Shown here: piece after piece, positions 1 through 5,363 of the stretch
Position numbering within the stretch: the first letter of the stretch is position 1
How the letters are laid out: each line of letters starts with the position of its first letter
Source of the DNA: Phenylobacterium sp. CCH9-H3
GTDB lineage: Bacteria > Pseudomonadota > Alphaproteobacteria > Caulobacterales > Caulobacteraceae
NCBI RefSeq assembly: GCF_001557235.1
Contig: NZ_LSJI01000066.1
Location: 1-6,031, forward strand
DNA: 6,031 nt
Reading direction: 5' to 3'
Made by a program: the position numbers and the translations under genes
Notes under the pieces: model-generated
Told to the model about the DNA's origin: nothing
Database searches by the model: none
Seen by the model: the letters and a program-made list of their open reading frames with translations, nothing else

Positions 1-51
1 CCGGCCCCAGTGCATTATCGGGACACCGATATACGGTACGCTGGCGAGAGG
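1..51. repeat. probable inner part of the Tn3 terminal inverted repeat
   Basis: These bases lie directly downstream of the tnpA stop, where Tn3-family elements carry their 38-bp or longer terminal repeat. The usual outermost GGGG is not seen, so the tip probably lies left of base 1. The stretch is richer in A and T at 11-37 than its surroundings and contains a small dyad, ACCG-ATATA-CGGT, at 25-37. From memory, the CAGTGCATTA block at 8-17 recalls ends of the IS1071 branch of Tn3 elements, but I could not verify this. No matching inverted copy was found at the other side of the element within this window, so the call rests on position alone. Confidence 0.35.
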
Positions 52-3006
52 TCATTCGGCTGGTAGCCTCAACGGCATGCAGCCGTCCGCGTCGAGCGTG
101 AGCGCATCTGACCAGACGTAATCGCCGGTGAGATTGATGTGGTCCCACCCGAGCGGCGACAGCTGCGGGATCAGCGCCTCGTCGATGTCCATTCCGCGGG
201 CTCTCATGGCGTTGAGCGCCCGGCCAAGATGGCGACAGTTGAACAGGATGATCGCGGCGGTCACGAGATTCAGCGCGGCGGCCCTGGTCTGCTGGTTTTC
301 GTGCCCGCGATCCCGGAAGCGGCCGAGGCGATGGAAGGCGACCGCGCGTGCCAAGCTATTCCTCGCCTCGCCCTTGTTGAGCTCGGCGGTGACAAGCCGC
401 CTCAGCGCCGGGTCGTCGAACCAGCGGACGGTGAAGAGCGTGCGTTGGACGCGGCCGACCTCGCGGAGCGCCGCGGCGAGGCTGTTCTGCTGGCGATAGG
501 CGGACAGCTTCTTCAAGATCAGCGAGGGCGTAACGGTCCTGTCGCGCATAGCGCAGACCACGCGACCAATGTCGCCCCAATGCGCCCTGATGAGATCGAC
601 GTCGAGCCGCTGGCCGAACAGCGGCGCGAGCCGGCCGTAGCGCGCGCGGGGCTCAAACGCATAGAGACGACGATCGGACAGCCGCGGGATTCGTGGCTCG
701 AAGTCGAGCCCCAGCAGGTGCATGATGGCGAAGACGATGTCGGAAACACCGCCGCCGTCCACATGCAGCGCGGCGACATCGACGCCGCTGTCGTGACCCA
801 GGATGCCGTCGAGCGCGTGGACGGCCTCCCCGGCGGTGCCGGCGATCACCGTCTGGTGGAGCGGCGCGTAACGGTCGGTGATCGTCGTGTAGATCTTGAC
901 GATGGGATCCCGGCCATAGTGGGCGTTGACCTTGCCGCCGGCCTCGCCCGGCCCGCCGAGGTAGAACGCCTGCCCGTCTGCCGACGCGCGGACCCCCTCG
1001 CCGAACCACGCCGATAGCGGCTCTGCGTGAATGGCGTCGGTGAGGCAACCGAGAGCGGCGCGGAAGGTCTCCTCGCGCATATGCCAGGTCTGCATGCGCA
1101 ACAGCGCACGCCGTGAGGCAACGCCGCACACCTCGGCCATCCGCGAGAGGCCAAGGTTGGTGGCCTCGGCGATCAAGGCCGCAAGAAACGCCTTCTCGTC
1201 ATCCGGCGGCAAGCCGGACGACACGCGTCCGAAATGGTCGACGAACCCCGTCCAACGGTTGACCTGCGAGAGCACGTCGGTGATCCGCGTCGATGGCAGC
1301 AGGGCGTATGACCGCAGCGCCAGTTGCTTGGCGCCGTCGCTGGTCAGGTCGGTGGAGGGCTCTTTGGGGAAACGCAGCTTGTCGCCGGCGAACAGGCGGG
1401 CGTCTTTGCCCGACAGGCCACGCGACAAGCCCAACAACGCCTCGTCGAGTTGCTCGGAGGCCGTAGCGATCCAAGCCTCCGCCCTCCGCTCCGGGGGGCG
1501 CGCCGGCGCGGGAGCAAGCGCGGCGGTCTGGGCCGGCCCGAGCAGGACGTCGAGCGAGCGGTGGAGACGCGAGGTCGGAACCCAGACGTCGCCTGCCGCG
1601 AGCGCGTCCGAGAGGGCGAAATAGGTGGCGAGCTCCCAGTAGGTGCGATCGACGCCGTCGCGCCGGGCGACGTGCGGGAGCCAGCGGCGCGCGATGTGGC
1701 CCAAGGGCAAGTTCGCAGGCAGCGGTTTCCGCCGATCCCCGTCCAGAGCGAGGAGCGCTTCGCAGGCCGCGCGAAGCGGGGCCGTCGACGCGCGTCCTTC
1801 GAACGTGAAACTCGCCAGGAACCGGCTCCCGACCTGCTTGAACACTTTATATTCTGGTCCGAGTTCGCCGAGGGCGTCGGGACGACCGGGTCTCGTCATC
1901 CGACGGATGAGCGCGGCGTCCGCCTCGATGACCTCCAAGGCGGCGACCGTCGTGACCGCCTCAGTGACGTCACGACCGCTTCGGGCGGCCTTGGTCAGGG
2001 CGTCCAGCACATCGGCGATGCGCAGCAGGCGTTCACGACCGCCGTCCGCCGACGCCGCAATCGCTTCTTCGAGCCGCTTCCGCGCCCGAAGATTGGCGCG
2101 GGCGACGAGGGCGCGGAACATGTCGAGCGCCGCATCGGTCAGGGTGACCTCCAACTCGCGCAGCGTCGCGACCAAGGCTGCATGGCGTCTGGCCGGCCCC
2201 ATCTGTTGGAAAGCTTGTGCAGTGGACCGCACGCCCTCGCGCGCCATCTGGCCAAGTCGCGGTTGGAGCACCTCCGGCAATTGGAGCTCTGGAGCGCCCG
2301 TCGCGCGTATCAGGTCAAGTTTGTCGAGGATCGCCAACAGCGAGCGACCGCCGACCTTGGCGACTGGCTCGCGCAGCCAGGCGAGCCGCGATTGGCGAGC
2401 ATGGGTCTTTTCGGAGAGGATGGCGTCAAGGCTCTCGCGTTGGGCGGCGGTAAGGCGCGCTCTGACCTGGCCAATGACGTCGAGGTCGGCGGCATGCATC
2501 GCCTCGGCCGCCATACGCTCGATCACGGTGACGCCCGGGATGATGATCTTCTCGGCACGGAATCTCGCAATCAGCCGATCGAGCAGCAGGCGTCCGTCGG
2601 TCAGGCCGATCGCCTCCGCCCGGAGCCAAACCTTGATCTCGGCCCGGCCGGGCTGGGTCAGATCCTGGAAGCCGTGGTGCGTCTTGATCGCGGCGAGCTG
2701 CTCGTAACGGGTCGGCCCGCGCCGAGCGAAGCCGGCGATCACGCCGGCATCGACGCTGATCTGTTCGGCGATATAGTCCAACATGACGGCCGGCAGCAGC
2801 TCGCCGCGCCGGAGGTTTCGACCCGGATAGCGGAGGCAGCAGAGCTGGAGCGCGTAGCTCAACCGGGTCTCCGGCGTCCGCGCCGCGGCGATTGCGGTGA
2901 GGTCGGCTGCATTCAGGCTATGATGACGGACGACCGCGTCCTCGGTGTCGGGGAGAGCCAGGAGCGCTTCGCGTTGGCGCTCGGTCATGGGCACGCGCGC
3001 CGGCAT
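52..3006 (-). CDS. tnpA: Tn3-family transposase TnpA
   Basis: TnpA is a large DDE recombinase that binds the terminal inverted repeats and catalyses replicative transposition, giving cointegrates. The product is 984 residues from the ATG at 3006, normal for the family (about 950-1,010). The N-terminal DNA-binding region starts with TERQREALLALPD and has ALQLCCLRYPGR near residue 53. The catalytic triad is visible in its family contexts: D677 in ASADGQAF, D750 in HVDGGGVSDIVF, and E880 in LNKGEARNSLARA. The C-terminal signature SPLGWDHINLTGDYVW at about 949-964 is also present. No frameshift or internal stop is seen, so it may be active. The ATG at 3006 is preferred over an upstream TTG at 3012 because GAGG sits seven bases before it. 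It is transcribed divergently from the vapBC-tnpR operon and ends within about 50 bases of the presumed transposon end. Confidence 0.96.
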   Translation of the reverse strand: MPARVPMTERQREALLALPDTEDAVVRHHSLNAADLTAIAAARTPETRLSYALQLCCLRYPGRNLRRGELLPAVMLDYIAEQISVDAGVIAGFARRGPTRYEQLAAIKTHHGFQDLTQPGRAEIKVWLRAEAIGLTDGRLLLDRLIARFRAEKIIIPGVTVIERMAAEAMHAADLDVIGQVRARLTAAQRESLDAILSEKTHARQSRLAWLREPVAKVGGRSLLAILDKLDLIRATGAPELQLPEVLQPRLGQMAREGVRSTAQAFQQMGPARRHAALVATLRELEVTLTDAALDMFRALVARANLRARKRLEEAIAASADGGRERLLRIADVLDALTKAARSGRDVTEAVTTVAALEVIEADAALIRRMTRPGRPDALGELGPEYKVFKQVGSRFLASFTFEGRASTAPLRAACEALLALDGDRRKPLPANLPLGHIARRWLPHVARRDGVDRTYWELATYFALSDALAAGDVWVPTSRLHRSLDVLLGPAQTAALAPAPARPPERRAEAWIATASEQLDEALLGLSRGLSGKDARLFAGDKLRFPKEPSTDLTSDGAKQLALRSYALLPSTRITDVLSQVNRWTGFVDHFGRVSSGLPPDDEKAFLAALIAEATNLGLSRMAEVCGVASRRALLRMQTWHMREETFRAALGCLTDAIHAEPLSAWFGEGVRASADGQAFYLGGPGEAGGKVNAHYGRDPIVKIYTTITDRYAPLHQTVIAGTAGEAVHALDGILGHDSGVDVAALHVDGGGVSDIVFAIMHLLGLDFEPRIPRLSDRRLYAFEPRARYGRLAPLFGQRLDVDLIRAHWGDIGRVVCAMRDRTVTPSLILKKLSAYRQQNSLAAALREVGRVQRTLFTVRWFDDPALRRLVTAELNKGEARNSLARAVAFHRLGRFRDRGHENQQTRAAALNLVTAAIILFNCRHLGRALNAMRARGMDIDEALIPQLSPLGWDHINLTGDYVWSDALTLDADGCMPLRLPAE

Positions 3007-3012
3007 CGCCAA

Positions 3013-3137
3013 CCTCGATCAAAAACGGCTTGCCATACGCTAGCGTAATGAAAGAGGGTTATGGAAGAGGCGCCGCCTCGCCGGTCACGATCACGGCGGA
3101 AGCTTCCGAAAACGCTCGTTTGTGAAAGTTGCGCTCG
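3013..3137. promoter_or_regulatory. res: divergent control region, putative res site and vapB operator
   Basis: This gap separates the divergent tnpA and vapB-vapC-tnpR transcription units. In Tn3 elements with this layout it holds res, about 120 bp with three resolvase-binding subsites, and both promoters. It contains a perfect 12-bp palindrome TACGCTAGCGTA (3036-3047), a second one CGGAAGCTTCCG (3097-3108), and an abutting interrupted dyad AAACG-CT-CGTTT (3110-3121). The first lies near tnpA, where the crossover subsite I sits in classical Tn3, and has a central TA dinucleotide as a possible cleavage point. ACGCT followed 6-7 bases later by TGAAAG occurs twice (3037-3054 and 3111-3128). VapB proteins are ribbon-helix-helix repressors that also bind palindromes, so some of these may be antitoxin operators. 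I see no convincing sigma-70 promoter hexamers. Confidence 0.55.
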
Positions 3138-3545
3138 ATGCCGATCAAAGCCAATCCGGAGATCGAGGCGATGGCGAACCAGCTCGCCGCCCTGCGGGGT
3201 CAGAGCGTCGAGGAGGTGGTGGCCGCGGCGCTGCGCGCTGAACTGGCGCGCGAGCCCAAGGCGCGGACCAGACCGCGCGCCGCCAAGCTGAAGCCCGCCC
3301 AGCGGGCCAAGGTGGAGCGGATCCTGGGACTCGTGCGCGCCGCCGATCCCGCCGCTTATCAAGGTGGGACCGCACGGCGTTTCTCTATGACGACCAAGGT
3401 CTTCCGCACTCAGGGCGGACCATGGTCATCGACAGCTCGGCGGTCGTCGCCATCCTGTTCAACGCGCCGGAAGCGGCGGATTTCCTGTCCCGCATGGCGC
3501 TTGCGAAGACCTGCCGGCTGTCCGCGGCCAGCCTGGTCGAAGTAG
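3138..3545 (+). CDS. vapB: VapB-type antitoxin with C-terminal frameshift
   Basis: The first 75 or so residues look like an Rv0623/PSK-type ribbon-helix-helix antitoxin. They begin MPIKANPEIEAMANQLAALR, continue with GQSVEEVVAAALRAEL, and then form a basic linker to about residue 68. Such proteins bind their own operator through the N-terminus and block the VapC active site through a C-terminal tail, typically ending in something like YDEHGLP. In the annotated frame that tail is missing. After AADPAAYQGG the frame runs into low-complexity Arg/Ser-rich sequence and overlaps vapC by 124 bases, stopping at 3545, for 135 residues against the usual 80-95. The expected tail, FLYDDQGLPH, is encoded in the -1 frame at 3380-3409. 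One extra G in the GGG run at 3366-3368 would restore it. ATG 3138 is preferred over TTG 3129; GAAAG at 3124-3128 is a weak ribosome site. Either a frameshift mutation, a sequence error or, less likely, recoding explains it. Confidence 0.75.
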   Translation: MPIKANPEIEAMANQLAALRGQSVEEVVAAALRAELAREPKARTRPRAAKLKPAQRAKVERILGLVRAADPAAYQGGTARRFSMTTKVFRTQGGPWSSTARRSSPSCSTRRKRRISCPAWRLRRPAGCPRPAWSK

Positions 3546-3814
3546 GGATCGTGCTGCGGCGAGACGCGGACGCCCAGCGGCGACAGGCGTTCGATGGGAT
3601 GTTGAAGCTCTTTGCGGTGCAGATCGAACCCGTGACCGAGGCGCAAGCGCGCCTCGCGCTCGACGCCCATGACCGCTTCGGCAAGGGGACCGGTCATCCC
3701 GCCGGCCTCAACGACGGCGATTGCTTCCGCTACGCCCTGGCCAGGGAGATGGGCGAGCCGTTGTTGTTCAAGGGCGACGATTTCAGCCGCGCCGACCTGG
3801 AGGCGGCATGCTGA
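3422..3814 (+). CDS. vapC: VapC-type PIN-domain ribonuclease toxin
   Basis: VapC toxins are small Mg2+-dependent PIN-domain RNases that inhibit translation by cutting tRNA or rRNA unless bound by their VapB. The 130-residue product has normal length and all the acidic PIN residues in typical contexts: D4 in MVIDSSAVVAIL, E40 in AASLVEVGIV, D100 in LNDGDCFRYALA, and D119/D120 in LLFKGDDFSRADL. It therefore looks catalytically intact. The start ATG at 3422 follows an AGGGCGG ribosome site at 3412-3418. The stop overlaps the tnpR start in ATGCTGA (3808-3814), suggesting translational coupling of toxin and resolvase. An intact toxin beside an antitoxin whose tail is out of frame is unexpected. 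It implies that neutralisation comes from another source, that the frameshift is not real, or that the toxin is inactive for reasons not visible here. Its RNA target cannot be read from sequence. Confidence 0.92.
   Translation: MVIDSSAVVAILFNAPEAADFLSRMALAKTCRLSAASLVEVGIVLRRDADAQRRQAFDGMLKLFAVQIEPVTEAQARLALDAHDRFGKGTGHPAGLNDGDCFRYALAREMGEPLLFKGDDFSRADLEAAC
3799..3803 (+). promoter_or_regulatory. Shine-Dalgarno site of tnpR inside vapC
   Basis: GGAGG lies four bases before the tnpR ATG and within the last codons of vapC. It fixes the tnpR start at 3808 rather than at any upstream in-frame codon. Together with the ATGCTGA stop-start overlap it indicates coupled translation of toxin and resolvase. 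Confidence 0.75.
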
Positions 3815-4386
3815 TCGGCTACGCCCGGGTCTCGAAGGGCGACGAGCAGTGCAACGCCCTGCAGGCCAAGGCGCTGAAGGCGGCCGGCTGCCAGCGCATC
3901 TTCGAAGAGGCGGCGTCCGGTGGGCGTTGGGACCGGCCGGTACTGCAGGACATGCTGCGGCACCTTCGTGAAGGCGACCTTGTCGTGGTCTGGAAGCTCG
4001 ACCGGCTGAGCCGATCGTTGAAGGACCTGCTGCATCTCATGGAGCGGATCGAGGACGCCGGCGTCGGTTTCCGGTCGCTGACCGAAGCCATCGATACGAC
4101 GACACCGGCTGGACGGATGATGATGCAAATGGTCGGCAGCTTCGCGGAGTTCGAGCGGGCGATGATCCGCGAGCGCACCAGCGCCGGGCTCGCCCTGGCG
4201 CGGGCGGAAGGTCGCGTGGGCGGTCGCCGACGCAAGCTGACCGAGGCCCAGCGCGCGGAGATCGCCGACAGCGTCCTGTCAGGCCGGAAGTCGGCCGCTG
4301 AGATGGCCCGGCTTTATCGGGTCAGCCAACCCACCGTGTCGCGCATCATCGCCGAACGCCGCCTGGAGGCGCGCCTTGAAGCCTGA
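3808..4386 (+). CDS. tnpR: serine resolvase TnpR (site-specific recombinase)
   Basis: This enzyme resolves Tn3 cointegrates by recombining two res sites through a phosphoserine intermediate. The 192-residue product fits the small resolvase class (about 180-210). The catalytic core is at the N-terminus: R7 and S9 in MLIGYARVSK, R43 in GGRWDRPVL, and R66 and R69 in WKLDRLSRS. The long E helix spans about residues 100-137. The C-terminal helix-turn-helix follows at about 144-184 (KLTEAQRAEI through SQPTVSRIIAERR). GGAGG at 3799-3803 supports the ATG at 3808; a longer frame open from 3721 lies inside vapC and is not needed. The start overlaps the vapC stop by seven bases, so resolvase is expressed as the distal gene of the vapBC operon and is probably repressed with it by VapB and by resolvase binding to 3013-3137. 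Confidence 0.96.
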   Translation: MLIGYARVSKGDEQCNALQAKALKAAGCQRIFEEAASGGRWDRPVLQDMLRHLREGDLVVVWKLDRLSRSLKDLLHLMERIEDAGVGFRSLTEAIDTTTPAGRMMMQMVGSFAEFERAMIRERTSAGLALARAEGRVGGRRRKLTEAQRAEIADSVLSGRKSAAEMARLYRVSQPTVSRIIAERRLEARLEA

Positions 4387-4522
4387 TCACGATCTCTCCG
4401 GGATCTTCGAGTACGCCGCCACGGATGCGTGGACCCACATTTGCTCATGCGCTCAGACCCATCCGACTGAGGCCGCGGTCTTCACTGCACCGGTACGAAG
4501 GACCGGCCAAGAAGGACCTTGA
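4376..4522 (+). CDS. small hypothetical reading frame coupled to tnpR, possibly a truncated gene
   Basis: A frame of 48 residues begins with TTG at 4376, overlaps the last 11 bases of tnpR, and has a perfect GGAGG (4365-4369) six bases upstream. That spacing is as good as for any gene in this operon. It starts MKPDHDLSGIFEYAATDAW and stops at 4520-4522, a few bases before the probable IS256 terminus. Third-position GC is high over roughly the first 20 codons and falls later, as if only the beginning is genuine coding sequence. I recognise no domain; it contains two cysteines (CSC) and no clear membrane segment. It may be the 5' remnant of a passenger gene destroyed by the IS insertion or an associated deletion, a short real gene, or a chance frame. 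No homology can be claimed. Confidence 0.35.
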   Translation: MKPDHDLSGIFEYAATDAWTHICSCAQTHPTEAAVFTAPVRRTGQEGP

Positions 4523-4524
4523 TC

Positions 4525-4550
4525 GATCGTGTCCCTAGCCGTGGTGTAGC
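4525..4550 (-). repeat. probable surviving terminal inverted repeat of the IS256 element
   Basis: The plus-strand sequence GTGTCCC (4529-4535), followed shortly by GTGGTGTAGC (4541-4550), lies about 45 bases beyond the transposase stop. It looks like the end of an IS256-family element. The partner repeat is lost with the 5' part, so neither repeat identity nor the precise tip can be confirmed. Confidence 0.4.
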
Positions 4551-4574
4551 TTCGGCGGCGTGATCACCGCGATC

Positions 4575-4589
4575 TCCGGCGGGGCCGGA
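4575..4589. other. GC-rich hairpin between the IS transposase stop and the IS end
   Basis: TCCGGC-GGG-GCCGGA forms a perfect six-pair stem with a three-base loop, just downstream of the IS256 transposase stop at 4594. No T-run follows on either strand, so it is not a canonical intrinsic terminator. It could weaken read-through or be incidental in GC-rich DNA. Confidence 0.35.
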
Positions 4590-4593
4590 TCGG

Positions 4594-5361
4594 TCAGGCG
4601 GCCAGGATGGGCAGGCTGACGAGCGGATCATCGCCCAAGGCTGAGACGCTTTCCAGGGTCATGTAGCGGCAGCGCTGGACGGCCCATTCGTCGTTCTGTT
4701 CGAGCAGGATGGCGCCGACCAGGCGGACGATGGCGGCCTCGTTGGGGAAGATCCCCACGACCTCGGTCCTGCGCTTGATCTCGCCGTTGAGGCGTTCCAG
4801 CGGGTTGGTGGAGTGCAGCTTGGCGCGGTGGGCGGGCGGGAAGGTCATGTAGGCCAGGACATCGGTCTCGGCTTCGTCCAGATAGCCGGCGAGCTTGGGC
4901 AGCTTGGGCCTGAGCTGGTCGGCCACCCGGCGCCATTGCAGGCGGGCCGCCTCGGCGTCGTCCTGGGCGAAGGCGGTGGCGACGAAGGCGGAGACGACGC
5001 GGCGGCCGCTGCGCCCGGCGTGCGCGAGCACGTTGCGCATGAAGTGGACCCGGCAGCGCTGCCAGGTGCAGGAGAGCACCTTGGAGACTGCCGCCTTGAT
5101 CCCTTCGTGGGCGTCGGAGACGACCAGCTTGACGCCGCGCAGGCCGCGGCGGGCGAGCTTGCGCAGGAAGTCGGTCCAGAAGGTCTCGGCCTCGGAGGGG
5201 CCGACGTCCAGGCCCAGCACCTCTCTGCGGCCGTCGGCGTTGGCGCCCACCGCGACGATGACGGCCACCGAGACGATGCGACCGGCCTGGCGCACCTTCA
5301 CGTAGGTCGCGTCGATCCAGAGATACGGCCAGTCGCCCTCGATCGGCCGGATGAGGAAGGC
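4594..5361 (-). pseudogene. IS256-family transposase, N-terminally truncated
   Basis: This is the C-terminal part of a mutator-type DDE transposase, about 256 residues of a usual 400 or so. The DDE core is complete: the first Asp in YLWIDATYVKVR, the second Asp 66 residues later in VVSDAHEGIKAA (the same spacing as in IS256), the family CRVHFMRNVL helix, and the Glu in NPLERLNGEIKRRTEVVGIF. The N-terminal DNA-binding region, about 150 residues, is missing. Homology starts at about AFLIRPIEGDW (5361), immediately after sequence belonging to the TonB receptor gene. The frame stays open into the receptor DNA as far as a GTG at 5400, giving a possible 268-residue chimera, but the 14 added residues are receptor DNA read out of frame and that GTG lacks a good ribosome site. 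It is therefore best regarded as a non-functional fragment. Confidence 0.88.
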
Positions 5362-5363
5362 CT

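Larger units (their letters stand above)
1..4524. mobile_element. Tn3-family transposon carrying a vapBC toxin-antitoxin pair (right end not identified)
   Basis: This span holds a Tn3-type transposase on the minus strand, a divergent intergenic region fit to be a res site, and a plus-strand operon ending in a serine resolvase. That is the standard replicative transposition and resolution module of the Tn3 family. No antibiotic, metal or catabolic cargo is visible; the only passengers are the vapBC pair and a small reading frame after tnpR. The left boundary probably lies just outside the window, because only about 50 bases follow the tnpA stop and Tn3 terminal repeats normally sit there. The right boundary is not recognisable. 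I put it provisionally at the edge of the IS256 remnant, so the end coordinate is an inference, and the IS may have replaced the true right end. No target-site duplication can be assessed. Confidence 0.7.
4525..5361 (-). mobile_element. IS256-family insertion sequence, 5'-truncated
   Basis: This remnant retains the downstream part of an IS256-type element: the transposase catalytic core, the short 3' non-coding tail and a probable terminus. Reading outward past the transposase stop, the tail holds CTACACCACGGCTAGGGACA (4532-4551 in complement). This resembles the CCAC-then-GGGAC pattern of many IS256-family ends, from general knowledge of the family. The exact tip, near 4521-4528, cannot be fixed because the other inverted repeat is missing. 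Upstream, the element breaks off at about 5361 inside the transposase gene, where receptor sequence begins. About 450 bases of coding sequence plus the 5' end are absent, so it should be unable to move on its own. Confidence 0.75.

Noticed and set aside
1324..3048. 574-residue plus-strand open frame antisense to tnpA (also a 292-residue one at 139-1017)
   Set aside because: They lie wholly or almost wholly opposite an intact, motif-complete tnpA. Such frames arise readily in high-GC coding DNA, their composition is Arg/Gly-rich without any recognisable domain, and no convincing ribosome site is seen.
3061..3291. 76-residue plus-strand frame starting at ATG 3061
   Set aside because: It covers the control region and then overlaps vapB in another frame. 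It is Arg/Ser-rich with no domain, and the vapB frame explains the coding signal.
3357..3370. Programmed -1 frameshift site in vapB
   Set aside because: No X-XXY-YYZ slippery heptamer and no clear downstream stem or upstream Shine-Dalgarno stimulator were found, so recoding is kept only as a remote option within the frameshift finding.
3721..3807. Longer N-terminus for the resolvase starting at 3721
   Set aside because: It lies inside the conserved 3' end of vapC. The canonical resolvase start MLIGYARVS begins at 3808 with GGAGG just upstream.
20..4535. GGGACAC at 20-26 and its inverted copy GTGTCCC at 4529-4535 as transposon terminal repeats
   Set aside because: Only seven bases match and similarity stops immediately outside them. 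A seven-base match between two searched regions of this size is not unlikely by chance, and the right copy is better explained as the IS256 end.
4575..4589. Intrinsic terminator
   Set aside because: The stem is good but no T-run follows on either strand, so it is listed only as a hairpin.
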